From Hirundichthys speculiger (taxonomy: Eukaryota > Chordata > Actinopteri > Beloniformes > Exocoetidae): a stretch of 64,000 bases of DNA. Within the stretch, counting starts at the first letter, position 1. Every line of letters begins with the position of its first letter. Of this stretch, positions 12,101-25,912 are shown in pieces. The stretch covers positions 682,001-746,000 of the forward strand of contig JAGFBZ010000290.1 in assembly GCA_018398805.1 (NCBI GenBank), in the 5' to 3' direction. Below the pieces are notes generated by a model that was not told the origin of the DNA, did not search any database, and saw nothing but the letters and a program-made list of their open reading frames with translations. The translations under genes and the position numbers were made by a program.

Positions 12101-15100
12101 TGAACTGTCACAAACATACATTTTAGTGCAGCAAAAACAGGTAGGTACAGAGGTACAGTAGCTTTCACATTTTTTTTAAAGTGCACAACAGTTTCTGAGA
12201 GGAAAAACACATTTTTGCACTGAAGTTCAGCTATAAAAAATAAACACAAATTATTTTGCAACTTTCTGAAATCTGTAACCTTGTAGTGCAAAGTTTGCAA
12301 ACCAATATAAAGTGTCTAAAGTAAACATCAGGTTTGAAGAGAACTCTGTTTAAGGCATTAACCATGAATAAAAGTGCAAACATAAAAGGCTACTTGGTAG
12401 AAGTAGATATGATTCTATCAAATTTATCGTTACAGGTTATTTAATTACATATTTGCTGTAATAATTGATAAAATTAGGTTAGAAACGATAGAAACGATAG
12501 AAGAGAAATGGCACGATACACACTTTTCTATTGTCCTCACGATATGTATCGTCATATTGCCCAGCACTATATAGAAGATTAAATAGATTTATCCATAACC
12601 ATTTAACATATGAGAGCATAACATTTTGTTCTATTCAAAGAAAAAAGGCTTTGTGTATCTTCTACAGTTAAAAAAGGCATACTCTAACTGATGATATGCA
12701 GCTCAGTCTGCAGAATTTGTAAAGTGTTGTTGGAAATGAACAGAAAAAGCCCCAAGGACTGCAAGTACTGCACATGCTGCTGCGTCATCTAAACCTTTCT
12801 TCGCTGTGCCTGGCTCACTGTTTTTGATGCATTCTTAAATTTGAATCAGGATAACAGACGCATCTATTAAACAGGATGCTTATCCTACTTTCACTTAGAA
12901 TTGAAGAGACGGTGACAAGGAGAAACTGACAGGAACAGCAAATATGAAATATGTGGTTGCATAATTTCTCCTCAAATGTCTGTGTTTTTAAACTGACCTC
13001 AGCGGTATAAATGGCCCACAAACTGCCTTACATAATCATCTTGCTAGTCTTTGAAGTTATAATATTTATTTTTGTTTCATCTCTGAATAATATTATAACT
13101 GTACAAACTATACACCTTCTAGCAGTCAAAATGAAAACAACCATGCTTCTCCTGTGGTTGACTTGCAAATATATGTAAATCCAGCTGGCTGGCAAGGACA
13201 ACCGAATCAGAATTAGTATGCAAGTATAAGTAATATGTCTCCATGCTCTGTTTTGTAAAGTGGCAAAAATGTACCTGGTATGATCTCCCTGGTGTGTAAA
13301 ATCAGATGCATAAGTGAGACTGTTGTCTTTTTAAGTAGAGCTTTTTTGGTAGTACGACAGCTGTAATCATTCAGAAGTGCCTTCTGGATTGTTAAAGAAA
13401 CTGAGCCAACAAAAGACAAAGTAAATAGTGGATTAAATGAAATTATCTGAAGTCAAACAAACAGTTCTAGAGTACGTTAACATTAAAATTCACTTGTACT
13501 CCCAGTCGTAGCCAAGTTTTGTTATTTAGCTGTTGCTTAAACTGCCTCACCAGAACCACAAACTTACAGGGGAAAAAAAAATAGTATATCATATTTTTTA
13601 CACCACAGTGATCAATCTGTATGTCTAAACTTAAGTTCAGCTTGAGCACCAAACCCATGATCCCTGTCATGATGATCTGCTCGTCCACTGTATTTGATTA
13701 GCTGAACTGGTATAGATAATAGCATGATAGGTGGATGAAAATAAGAAGAAAATATCAAAGGGGTAATTCTAAGCACTTCTGTGATTCAGTTTGGGTATAT
13801 GCTTATGCACAGCCCCAGTATTTCAACTAGGCTGAGGTCTGGATTTCAGACAGGCCATTCCAAAATCCTTAGATTGTTATGTAATGTAGATTTTTCCCAA
13901 TGTGCACTGGATCATTGTGCTGTTCTACTATGCTTTAGATGTCAGATAGATGGCTTCACATGTGTCCACAAAAATACTCTGATATACAGAGGAGTATATG
14001 ACTGATTTAATGACTGCAAGGTGGAGGTCCTGTGGCTGCAACAACCCAAATTCACCCCTCCAGTGCTGCATCTGTCAGTGGGCTGGGGTGTTTCTGCTGA
14101 AATGCTGTATTTGGTTTTTGACAAACATGGAACTAAGCAGCATGGCCAAACAACTACTTTGGCTTCATCTGTCAATAAGAATTTGGTTAAGAAGTCTTGT
14201 GGTTTGTTCTGACCACTTTGCACTTTGCACCTTTGCAAACCTCAGTAAAACTTCCATGTTCATTTTGAACAGAAAAGGCTTACTCCTAGCAACCCTTCCA
14301 AATAAACCATATTTGTTCAGTCTCCTTCTAAGTAGGATCTAAGATGTAGATCCCCTCCCCGATTCCCCTCTCCCTTATGCTATCTTTTTTCATTAAATCT
14401 CTCAATTTGTTGGGCTACCCGGTGGGGCAGTGGTTAGGGCAGGCGGCCTATAAACAGAGGCTACAGTCCTCAACGCAGCAGTCACGTGGGTTTAACTCCC
14501 AGCCCATGAAACCCTTTACTGCATGTCCTCCCCCTTCACTCTCTGCCCCCATTCCTGTCTATATTCACTGTCAATAAAGGCGATTAGTGACAAAAAAAAA
14601 AAAAACAACTCTCAATTTGTTGTCCTCTTTTACTTGTAACCCACTTTTAACTGTTCATTGGACCCCACTCTCCTACCTCTCTACTCTTAAAGATTATCTT
14701 TGCAGCACACACGCAGATGTTGACAGAAGCACTGACAAAGTAGTCCAACATTTTCTCTTTGTTTATAACTGGGGTAATGTTTTCTAAGGCATGTTTGTGT
14801 ATATCTATTGAGCAAACATACAATTTGTTTAGCAGTTACCAGCAGCTGTGACTGCTTGAATTTCCCATTGCCATCCAGGCCACACATGTACATACAAACA
14901 CACTCAAATGACAGGGAATATTGTTTAATATCTTCCATTTAATCGATGCAGTGGGTTTCCTGGGGATTCCTGGGTTGTTCAATATTTGATACTTAATTAG
15001 CTTAAGATTTTATATTGTAGGCGTGAACAAATAAATATGGATATCTGACTGTGTTTTGGCTAAACCAGTTGTAAGAAGAGTGTTATACACCTGATTCATT

Positions 15101-18100
15101 TTGTAAAATTGATTCAAATTTCAAAGAACAACCAGCTTCATGACTTATAAAAGCACCCAACTAAGCTGCAGTCCCTCATGCAAAATGTTGCCTTCTGATC
15201 TTCTGAAAGACACCACATAGAAATAATGGTAATGTTAAATAAAAGGAAAATAAACTTTATTCAGTTGGTCCATTGTAAAACTCCAAATAAGAGAGTTGGG
15301 ACAGTATAAGAAAAAAAAGAAAACAAAGTAATTCTTTTAGTGACTTCCTGTATATTGGATTGTAAAAAGTACCAACCCAAAGAGTTTTGTGTTTTGTCAT
15401 GTCGACTTAATTCCATTTGCTAATATCATCATCATCGTCGTCGCCGTCGTCATCATTATTACTATCACCGTGTCATTGTTGTTGTTGTTATTATTCAAGA
15501 AGGGACAGGAACAATTTAGTCTTGTGCTTAATTAACCAAGAGAAAAAATAAATTTAAAAAAAGCTATAAAAAGCTATTTTAGAGCAACATGGTGGTCCTG
15601 CTGAAGTGAATAATGCTGAAGCATTATTGCCTCAAGATACAGCTGGGTATGGGTAGTAAAGATTTTACTTTCCACAACTTTTAGTACCACCCCAACATAG
15701 ACAGGATATTTCACTGATCGTTACAGCAGTCATCTTTTTTCCAAAACCAAGCAGAAAGAACTATGCACTTTTTGAACTTACAATGACATGGATTTGCAAG
15801 CTTTAAGTGCTGTCAAAATACATTCCATCGGGAACAAAGAAATATCTGCTTCTGGTGGCTCTGCTTTTTTTGGAAAAACTGTGGGTTTTTTCTTTAGATC
15901 CTGGTGTGCATCACAGAACAGTTCTAGCTCTGTCTTGTAACAATCCAGCTTGCTAAGAACCTCAACTGATGTAATACCCAAGTGTTAGTATCTGATATGT
16001 GTAATACCGATTATGTATTAAAAAGTAAATGAATAAATAAATAAATAAAAGATAAAAATCTATACTATACTGCGACATGTATCTGAAAAATGCCTTTAAT
16101 GCCAGTAAAAGCAAAAGAAGTGTGTTTGGAGTGTTTAGAGGTGTAAGAGAAGTTCCAAAACGAACTAAGTTTAGTTATAGCTGGAACAACAAAGAAAAAT
16201 ACAGGCTGGGCCGCTTTTTACATGGGAATGGTAGGACCAGATGACATTACAGAAAGGAATATACTGATTGCTGCCTGAAAGACAACGTTATTGTTCCTCT
16301 TGTCAATGCATTTTTCAGCAAAACAATGTATAACCACACTGCCCACACAACAAAGCCATGGTTAAGAAAGAATACGATAAAGACTGAAAAAGAGACTGGC
16401 ATACCTGCAGTCCTGACCTGACCCTAACAGAAAAGGTGCAGGACAATTTTACAAAAAAAAAAAGAAGAAAAGAAGAAAAAATGCAACCATGACAACCTTG
16501 TACCATTACTACTACTTTTGCATGTTAGCAGGAAAGATGTGCGTTAATAACGTTAACGCAAATTCTGTTTAACGCCACAATTTTCTTTTTTATGCGAGAT
16601 AAATGCACACACGTTTCTGTAAATATTAACCTCGGTCAAAAGTGTATTTACAGTCAACGTGTGGGAGAGACATGGCAACAGAAAAGGGTCTTATGAACTG
16701 CAAGTTTGGCCTTAAAGGTGGAGTAGGTGTTGTTTGAAAAACGGTTCCATCAATCCAACTCAAGTGAGATTTTGAAAATATACACTCCCTCCCTCCTCCC
16801 AAAGGCTCCGCCTCCTCCTCTTCAGCTCACTCCTCGAAACCACGCCTTCACATGATTCACGACTGCATGAACCATAGGGAGGGAGGGAGGGAGGGGTGAT
16901 ATTTGATGGACGTATTAGGCAGCCAATCAAAATAGTGATGATCACTTTTTTGATTGGTCAGAGTTTTTCTCTGATTGTACCCTCTAGACTGGACCAAAAT
17001 GTTTAGTTTTTTTTGCAAACATTTTATTTCAGTGGGTGCAATGGAAATGTGAAAAGGTTTTCAGGCAATATTGTAAAAAGTGTTGCAAAAAAACAACACC
17101 CACCCCACCTTTAACACCCTGGCGAATGCATGTACGGGCCAGAATAATACCAGAATTCGTACTCAGTACCATTCAACCGATGAAGAAGTTTCCTCGCTTT
17201 TTCACAGGGGACGACCAGCAAGTGCAGTGCGTTTCTCGAGGCACGTTTCTGCCTCGGTTACTGTGTGTCTGATAACCTGTGACATTCACTGCACTTGCTG
17301 GTCGTCCGCGGTGTAAAAGCGAGGAAACTTCTTCATCGGTTGAATGGTACTGAGTACAAAATTCTGGTATTATTCTGGCCCGTACATGCATTCGCCAGGG
17401 TGTTAATTACATCTTCATTGTTTAGAAGTGCTGCCACAAGATTTCGTGCTGACTTGCTCATATTGATGCATTTCTTACAACATCTGTACGAAATAAAGCA
17501 GCACACAGAAAAACAAGATGGCGCGGGAGGGAGACTTGGTGACGTCAAAACTTCATTCCATATATTTCAGACTTCATTCCATATATAAGTCAGACTTTCA
17601 TTCCATATATTCAAATTTCATTCATATATTCAGACTATTCATTCATTCAGACTTTCATTCAACATATATTCATTCAATTCATTCCAGACTTTCATTCCAT
17701 ATACATTAGACATTCCATATTCATATTTCATTCATATATCAGACTTCCATTATATATATATTTCATTTCTTCATCATATAGCATTCATATTCATTCAGCT
17801 TCATTCAGGACTATTCATTCCATATATTTCAGACTTCATTCATATATATCAGTTTCATTCATATATTTCATTCATAATATCCATATATTCAGACTTTATT
17901 CCATATATTCAGACTTTCATTCTTTCATTCCCATATATTCAGACTTCATTCCATATTCATTCATTCTAGAATCTTGCCATAATAATGGCAAGCCGTTCAG
18001 GAAATTAAGATATATATAATATAAAAGTTTGAATAAATGGAATTTTAATTTTAATCGCGATTAATCGCATTATTTCCCTGATTAGTAAAATCCACTTTTA

Positions 18101-19263
18101 TTAAAATGTTCTGCTGTCATATGAACTAAAGTGCTATAACATTTGTTGTTCAAACACTTTTAACATCAGCACTTGTCAGTAACACATATTTGGTGTAAAT
18201 CTCATCTTAAAAAATGTAAAATATAATAAAGCTTACTGCCACTGCCAGGGCATTAATGTCATCCTGTTTTTATAAAAAATAAAAAAAAAAGTCTACAAAC
18301 AAAATCCAAAAAAAAGATTGTGGCTCAGCAGTAGAGATCGGGGTTGAACCGCCCGATATGCGGATAATCCGCATATCGGACGGATGACTCGTCAAAAAAT
18401 AATACTTTAATTAAATTCGGGCGGGTTGCGGTTGAAGCACTCAAATAATAATAATAAGAAAAAATATTTTACATATTATTAAAAAGGATGGCGGGTCGGT
18501 TCGGTTTTGAAAATTGGTAAAAAAACGTTCCTGCAAATGGATAGCGGGCGGATAGAGATTTTAAGAAGCGGTTGCGGGTTAAAATATACGTCATCCGCGC
18601 ATCTCTACTCAGCAGAATCATAACATCAAAACAGGTCATTTCTGAGGTAACAGCAGAAACTTTTAAGGGGGAGTTCAACTTGGCAGTTGTTACAAATAAC
18701 CTTGTTTGTGTTGAATCCTCCGTCTGGGAGAATTTTAAAATGAAAATGTCCATGTTAAAGTTCAGTAACTTTACTGTCCACATTCAGTCCACAGTCCACA
18801 TTCAGTCCACATTCAGTCCACAGGACTGAATTTGTTTTATAATCAATGACGGTACTTTCTGTTGTCATTAAACATCTGTGCCACTAGATGGAGCCGCACT
18901 GAAGTAACCAGTAAGAGAACAGCAGGACAGTGAACACATGGAGCAGATCTGATGTAACATGGAGGAATGACGTGAAAGTTTTGTGGCAGTCCAGAATTTT
19001 CTTTTTCAGACAGAATTGTTAATATTGCTACCTGAGTTGCTACCTGAACTGTTAAGTATACAGATTTTCTTCATGTCTGTTCTAGGTTTTTTCGCACGCT
19101 TACCTTTATCTTCGGTTCCGCAGCAGTCAGTAACAGACTTTTCAAAACTAAATCATGTTCAATGTAAGGCGTTAAACTGTCGGCGCATTAAAACGCTGTA
19201 AAATAATTGTCGGCATTAATAAATGAATGCGTTAACGTGATAATAACGTTAACTTGCCCAGCC

Positions 19264-19350
<87 letters not shown>

Positions 19351-20427
19351 AGGACTGGGCAAGTTAATGCGTTATTGTCCCGTTAACGCATAACGCATTA
19401 ATTTAATGCCGACATTTATTTTTATTGTTGCTCACATGCTTTTGTTTTGAAAAGTCTGTTACTGGCTGCTGCGGAACCGGAAGACAATTGGCAGGTAAGC
19501 TAATAACAGACATGGAGAGCGGTAAAAATCTGTGTACTTTACAGTTCGGGTAGCAGCTCAGGTAGCAATATTAACAATTCTGTTTAAAAAAAAATAATTT
19601 TGGACTGCAACAAAACTTCTGCGTCATTCCTCCATGTTACATCAGATCTGCTCCATGTGTTTACTGTCATGCTATTCTCTTACTGGTTACTTCAGTGCGG
19701 CTTCATCTAGTGGCACAGATGTGTAATGACAACAGAAAGTCCAGTCCTCGATTATAAAACAAATTCAGTTCTGTGGCCCCTTCTTTAATTTTGTATTTTT
19801 GATCCAAGTTTAAAATTGAAATATGAAAAAAACAGTCATTTTTTTTGTTTTTTTTTCTGTGTTAGATTAAAAAACGAAAAATGTCATAAAATGTCACCTT
19901 TTATTTTTTTATTTTTGATTGACAATTGAAAATGGAAAGAAATGATACACGGATTGGTAAAGTTACTGAACTTTAACATGGACATTTTCATTTTAAAGTT
20001 CTCCCAGATTCCCAGATGGAGGATTTATTTGTAACTGCCAAGTTGAACTCCCCGTTAAAAGTTTGTGCTGTTACCGCAGAAATTTCCTGTTTTAATGTTC
20101 TGATTGTGCTGAGCCACAATCATTTTGCTGGTTTTCGTTTGAATTTTTTTTTTTTTTTTATAAAAACAGGATGACATTAATGCCCTGGCAGTGGCAATAA
20201 GCTTTATTTTATTTTACATTTTTTAAGATGAGATTTATACTAAATATGTGTTACTGACAAATGCTGATGTTAAAAGTGTTTGAACAACAAATGTTATGGC
20301 ATTTTAGTTCATATGGCAGCAGAATATTTAAATAAAAGTGCACTTTACACTACTTTTGAATTCATTATTTGATTTTGCGTATACAATGCGATTAATCGTG
20401 ATTAAAAATTTTAATCTTTGCCCGGCC

Positions 20428-20474
<47 letters not shown>

Positions 20475-21584
20475 AGAAAAGAAAATCTTTTGAATATGTT
20501 GAGGAACATTAAATAGTGATGAAAGCTTTAATAAAAAAACAACAACTAAGAAATATCTTGAGTTCATTGTCTCTGCAATGAAACAAAGTACAAATAAGTA
20601 CAAATGAGACTTTAAGAGAATAAGAGAATTATAATTTAAGATTTTAATTTAAGAATTAAGGGATGCATTCATCTGGCTATTTTTTAATATTTTGAACTCC
20701 TATCTTGAACACCTGTCCTTTAAATTAAAAAAAAATAAACAAAAAACTATGTGCCGGCGCCAGTTGTCTACATTTTAAAATGAGGAGAATGCCACACTCC
20801 TCACATATCACCTGAAAAACAATCACCAGAATAATGATGCAAAACTTGTATATTACCTTGAAAAGTGACCGACAGACGTATTCATACACCATATTCTTCA
20901 GGTTGGCCTCTAAAGCAGCTATCCTGGCTTCAGTATCCTCTTCTTCCTAAAATGCACACATAAATTTATAGATTCAGTGTGTTGAAAGGGCATGGACCGT
21001 TAAACTAGGTGAGATGATGTTCAACAGGAAAATTATATAGATTCACCAGGTTTATTTCTCAGCCTTCATTGATAAAATACTCTGTGTGTCTGTGTGTAAT
21101 GCTTTTAGTCTAGCTAAACTTGCAGTAATTAAATCAAGACACAATTAGGAAATTTAAACTTTTTCACAAAGTTTTTATAACTCTTTCCTATTCTTATATG
21201 TATCCTATATCTGACATATATTAGTATGTGAGAAACTTTTCAATAATATATTCCAAGTGTGTTGAGTCAGCCATGACTGGATAAAGTTCTCTTCCAGATC
21301 TTAGGAGCCATCTGCAGCCCATGGCAAATTAAACCTGCTCATTCAATACAACGATCAACCAAAAGATACGATGGAAGCCAAAGCCAGCGGATCAGTGTAT
21401 CAGTCCTGACCACAATCACTGACTGTGTCCACAAACCCACCTCCACACACATACACACAAACACGTAGCTGTGGTGACAAGCTGCAGCCATTCAGGTGAC
21501 ACTTTTGGATAGCAGTACTGGCTTTGACATCCCACACAGGATTTGGGAAGTTAGTTCTTAATCTCACAACTGAGTGTTTGTGTT

Positions 21585-21622
<38 letters not shown>

Positions 21623-24600
21623 ATGTGGGTGTGTTCCTGTTTGTGTGTGTGTCTGTGTAAGAGAGAGAGAAAGAGAGCATGTGCACCCTGCATTATCAAA
21701 CAGTGTTTAGGACTCAAAATGACAGCAGCAGTGCAGTGTTCTCCTGCTGTACATCACACTGGAATAAATTTGAGTTGGAAAAATTAGCTGAAAGAAATAA
21801 TACTCACCCCAATGGAAATACAATTCTTATTCTGGAATTAAGATCAGTTCATCAGAAACTGAGGTGAATATGAATAAGCAACAAATACAATGTAATTTCT
21901 ATCTTAATGTATAGAACTAAATGTGAATGTTAATTAGGAAAAATTGCAATAAACAAATTTGAAAAAAAAGATGATTTGGTAGTCATGCCTAGATGGAATT
22001 TACAACACTTTAATAGTAAACATTTTCTGTTTCACTGTTAAGCCTGAAAAATACACAATAAAGGAATTCCAAAGTGGAGATCTCAGTTTCACATTTTGTG
22101 AGAGAGTGACACTACAGCAGACATCAAGAGAAAGAGAACTGTTATTTATAACATTATGATGTACTGTAAAGGGCAGGGCCCACTCTGATCATTTTGCATT
22201 AGGGCTGTTGCTGACTCATTATTGGAGAGTAAATTATGGGGGGTTTTGCTGGTGGACTATGTATTGCTTCTGATCAGTTGCCAGGCAACAAGTGAGAGCC
22301 TCTTCAAGCTAAAATGTAGCATGGTAATGACCTACCCTTAGAGGTTTTCTTTTTGTTTTGTTTTTTTGGCACTGTTCTCTCAAAGTTTTGAATCATGCTA
22401 ACTGGAAAATTCAAACTGATAGATGGGGAGTTTTGAGCTTACAAAATGTGAAATCATATGGTAATCAGTGACCTTCCCATTACTACTGTAGCTCATGAGA
22501 CACCTTTTGTTCATTGTATGTTGTTTACCTGGTTTTGGTCACATGAATCAAGGTTTGAATGGTTACAAGACTGCCTGAGGCAGAGCTTCAAGGCTGCATT
22601 CTAAGTGTTTGATAGGTGAAATCTGAGTCCTCCTTCATTTAATGTTGTGTTTTATGTTTGACATGGCCTCTTTTACTCCTCTTTTAAAACATGTTTTCTC
22701 TGTCCAACATGTGTTGGTCTTAAAAAAGTGTCCGTTATTCTTAAGATGCAGATGAATCTCGAATTGATGAGCTGGCTGTGTTGTGGAGTTGTTGAGGGTA
22801 GTTTTAGGTTTGAAGTGGACCGTGTTTGGTACTGTTGGTCAGAGCAAGGCTATGCCTTTCCTGTGCTTTCTAGTCTTTCTTGTAAATTCACATATCTTTT
22901 GGCAAAAAGGTTTTGTCAAACAATCCCACGAAACAGTAGCTTTTCCATTTTAAGCACGCATAACATGCTCTAGTTCATACATTAAACATTTTTTAGCCGC
23001 ATTCAGCTAATAATAAGTTTCATGTTTGTAGATATGATCGAATAAAGTATTCTATAAAATTCTTATCGAATATACAAACAGAAACATAGTTTACATTTTC
23101 AGCACATTTTGAGAAGGTGAATTAGAATGAATTACTATGAAGTGACAGGAGAAGAAACTGGCTTTTACTTCAACAGAAACAATGAGAACCTTCTTCTGCT
23201 GTTGAAGGTAAAACATAGGGTTATACAAGTTTTATTGTGCGTCCTATTCTTAATGTCAAGGTTGCTTTGTTTGTTCAGAATATTTTTTATGTTTGTTTAC
23301 TCTTAGCTGAAAGATTATTTGTTTAGCAGTATGAAATTGCTTAGCTTATTATGCTTTCAGCACCAGTTGTGCCATAATGATCAGAAATGGTTCTATGAGA
23401 AAAATAGTGTTCAAATATTGCTGTAATGGTCAGAAATGAGAGAAGTATCAGAGCTGTGTGGCATCCAGCTACCTTCTTGGCATGAAGAGCTCGTTGAAAG
23501 AGGTGCAAAAATGAAGCAAGGCTGAAGCGGTACATGTTGTTGATCTTTGACAGGTCTGTGATGACAAAATACATCTTGCTAGCACTCTCTGCAAGGGGTA
23601 GGTAAGCATCCCGCTCCTGTAATTGAGATGGGGAGATAAAGAAGAAAGGAAAAAAGACAGAGGCAGGAAAAAGGGAGAAAAAGATCAAGCAAAAACACAA
23701 GGGAAAAAGAACAACATATGTTGTAGACAGTTTCATAAAAGACAACAGATAGATGACAGATAAAGGGATTGAGATGGGGATGTTGTGCAGAAAAGTAGAA
23801 CAGAAAATGTTTATTTCAAACAAGATGGAAGGAGAGAGTACGAAGAAGGAGGATAAACAGCATGTGGTGTGATTGGGCAGGAAATGTGAGAGGAAAAAAA
23901 ACAAGCGGTGCATAAGAGAAGGACAAAAACAGGAGAAACATAATGAAAAATAGAAACAACTTACAGAAGCACATCAGTTCTGGTGTAACACTGCACCCTA
24001 GAGGATGAGTTTGTAATGCATCCTCCTTACATGCATGCGCCTGAACTTTGTAACAATGAGCTGCTATGAGGTTGTGTATCTGTAAACTATTAGGATTTGC
24101 TGAACACAAGAAAAACCCCTGTAATAGTAAGTAATAACATAAAGATTTCATTTTTAATAAAAACCTAGGCAAATGGATTGGCTGGACTTTGGATGAATCC
24201 TGTTTCAGAAAATATGCAGAAGTGATCTTACATTCATTGACTGAGTCTAAGTGCCATTACAAATTTCATACATCCCGTGACTGTCTGCATCTCTGACCGT
24301 CATTGAATAGTCGTTGTTCTGTGCCTCTTCTAATCGTCTCCCTCTCTTATCAGCGATGTCATTGAGTATAACAGTTGTCATGAAAAAAAGCTTAACTAAA
24401 ACTAATCACTTTTGAGTGGGCTGATAAGACCTGGTTATTACACTGCAGTAATCCACCACTGCAGTAATCTATAGTGATTATTTCTGAAATTCCTGTTGTC
24501 TCAAAGAGGTATGAAAGAGATGCTTTCAGGTTCAATAACGCTTTAACTTCTGGTTCATTGTTTGACTGGCATTGAGCCTGTTTCCACCCAGCAGTACACC

Positions 24601-25881
24601 ACATTCCAGTAAAGTTCCATCATCAAGATTCCATCATCAAAGATGGTTTTCGGCACCTTTCTGCTGGGGTACTACAACCAGTAATACCCCAAAACATGTA
24701 AGGTTGGAGCAATTAACACTGCAGTCAGTTGACTGCCTGACCTCAGTGTCCCGCCATGATACTAAACTGTTTACTTTGTGCTATGAAGTCATGTGTGTGT
24801 GTGTGTGCTTTGTGTGTGAGTGTGAGAGAGATGGGTTTTTATTATTTGTTGTGTTCCTGTTTTATGTTTTATTTTATTTTGTGAAGCACTTTGTGTTGCA
24901 TTTTATATGTATGAAAATAAATAAAGTTTTGATTTTTTTTTTTGACAAAGAATGATTAATTTTGATGGAGATAAAGACAATGCTTTTTTCAAACAAAGCT
25001 AAGAGCTCAATTTTTTCTTGCTAAGATAAGAGAACACTGGATGTCCTCAATACCTGCCCTTCCTTATTAGAGTTTCATTCTTCTTCTTTTATTTTATAGA
25101 CTGGAGACACTGTGTCACATGGGTGTGATGTTGCGCTGTTAGCAGAAGTAGCTACAGCCATCTGGCAAAAACACCTGGTAGTGGAAGCACAAGCTAGATC
25201 AGGGCTTGCCCTTCCAAACTCTACTGTTTCAACACATACTGTACATACTGCTAAGTGGAAATTTGGCTGCACTTTATATACATAGGCTTTTACTTGTGTC
25301 AGTGTAGAGTTAGATCCCTACAGCCCATCTTAGTTTTTTATGCCACTGCTTCAGATGCTTGAACATAAAAGTTACTCTCCTTAACTCTGGTTGTATGAAT
25401 GGGTAGCTTTTACAGATGGATGGGGTTATTAAATAAATAAATAAAAATGCTGTTCAAATAACAATCCTCCAGTGTTTTAGCTGCAATAACTTGCTACATT
25501 AACAGGATGTCTGAGTCTAAGATAAGTGGACAAAAGAAAACTGTTTAAAAAGAGCTTCTGCTATTATTATTCTTCTTATTGAAGAACACCTGTTATTCAA
25601 TAAGTTTAAGCATGTAGAATAGTGAAATTTTCAGCTGCTTATACCTACCACAATTACTAGTTTTCACACAGCTGTACATGATCTACCTCTCACTGACATA
25701 TGAATAGAAAACATTGCACACGCACTATGCCTTTCGCCATCACTTTCACAGGTATGTCTGAATGAAAGTGATGAAGACAAATGGAAAGGTGACCAATAAA
25801 TGTCCCCACTTTAAAAGACTGATAAAGCCATTAATGTGTATCTCATGTCTGAAAAGGGATGAGTTTTTTTTGTGTTTTTTT

Positions 25882-25912
<31 letters not shown>

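Noticed and set aside
16517..16600. Additional hAT family A copy (gttaacgcaaattctg region)
   Set aside because: Only a short subterminal-like stretch, with no end repeat or continuing similarity that I could follow.
17036..17588. Several overlapping frames on both strands
   Set aside because: Mirror-image frames created by the long inverted repeat of the foldback element.
17550..17975. CRISPR-like repeat array
   Set aside because: Direct repeats without regular unique spacers, in a vertebrate genome; it is a minisatellite.
23341..23913. 190-codon minus-strand frame as a single gene
   Set aside because: Only the 23473-23616 part is conserved (dync2h1 exon 39); the rest is intron that happens to be open.
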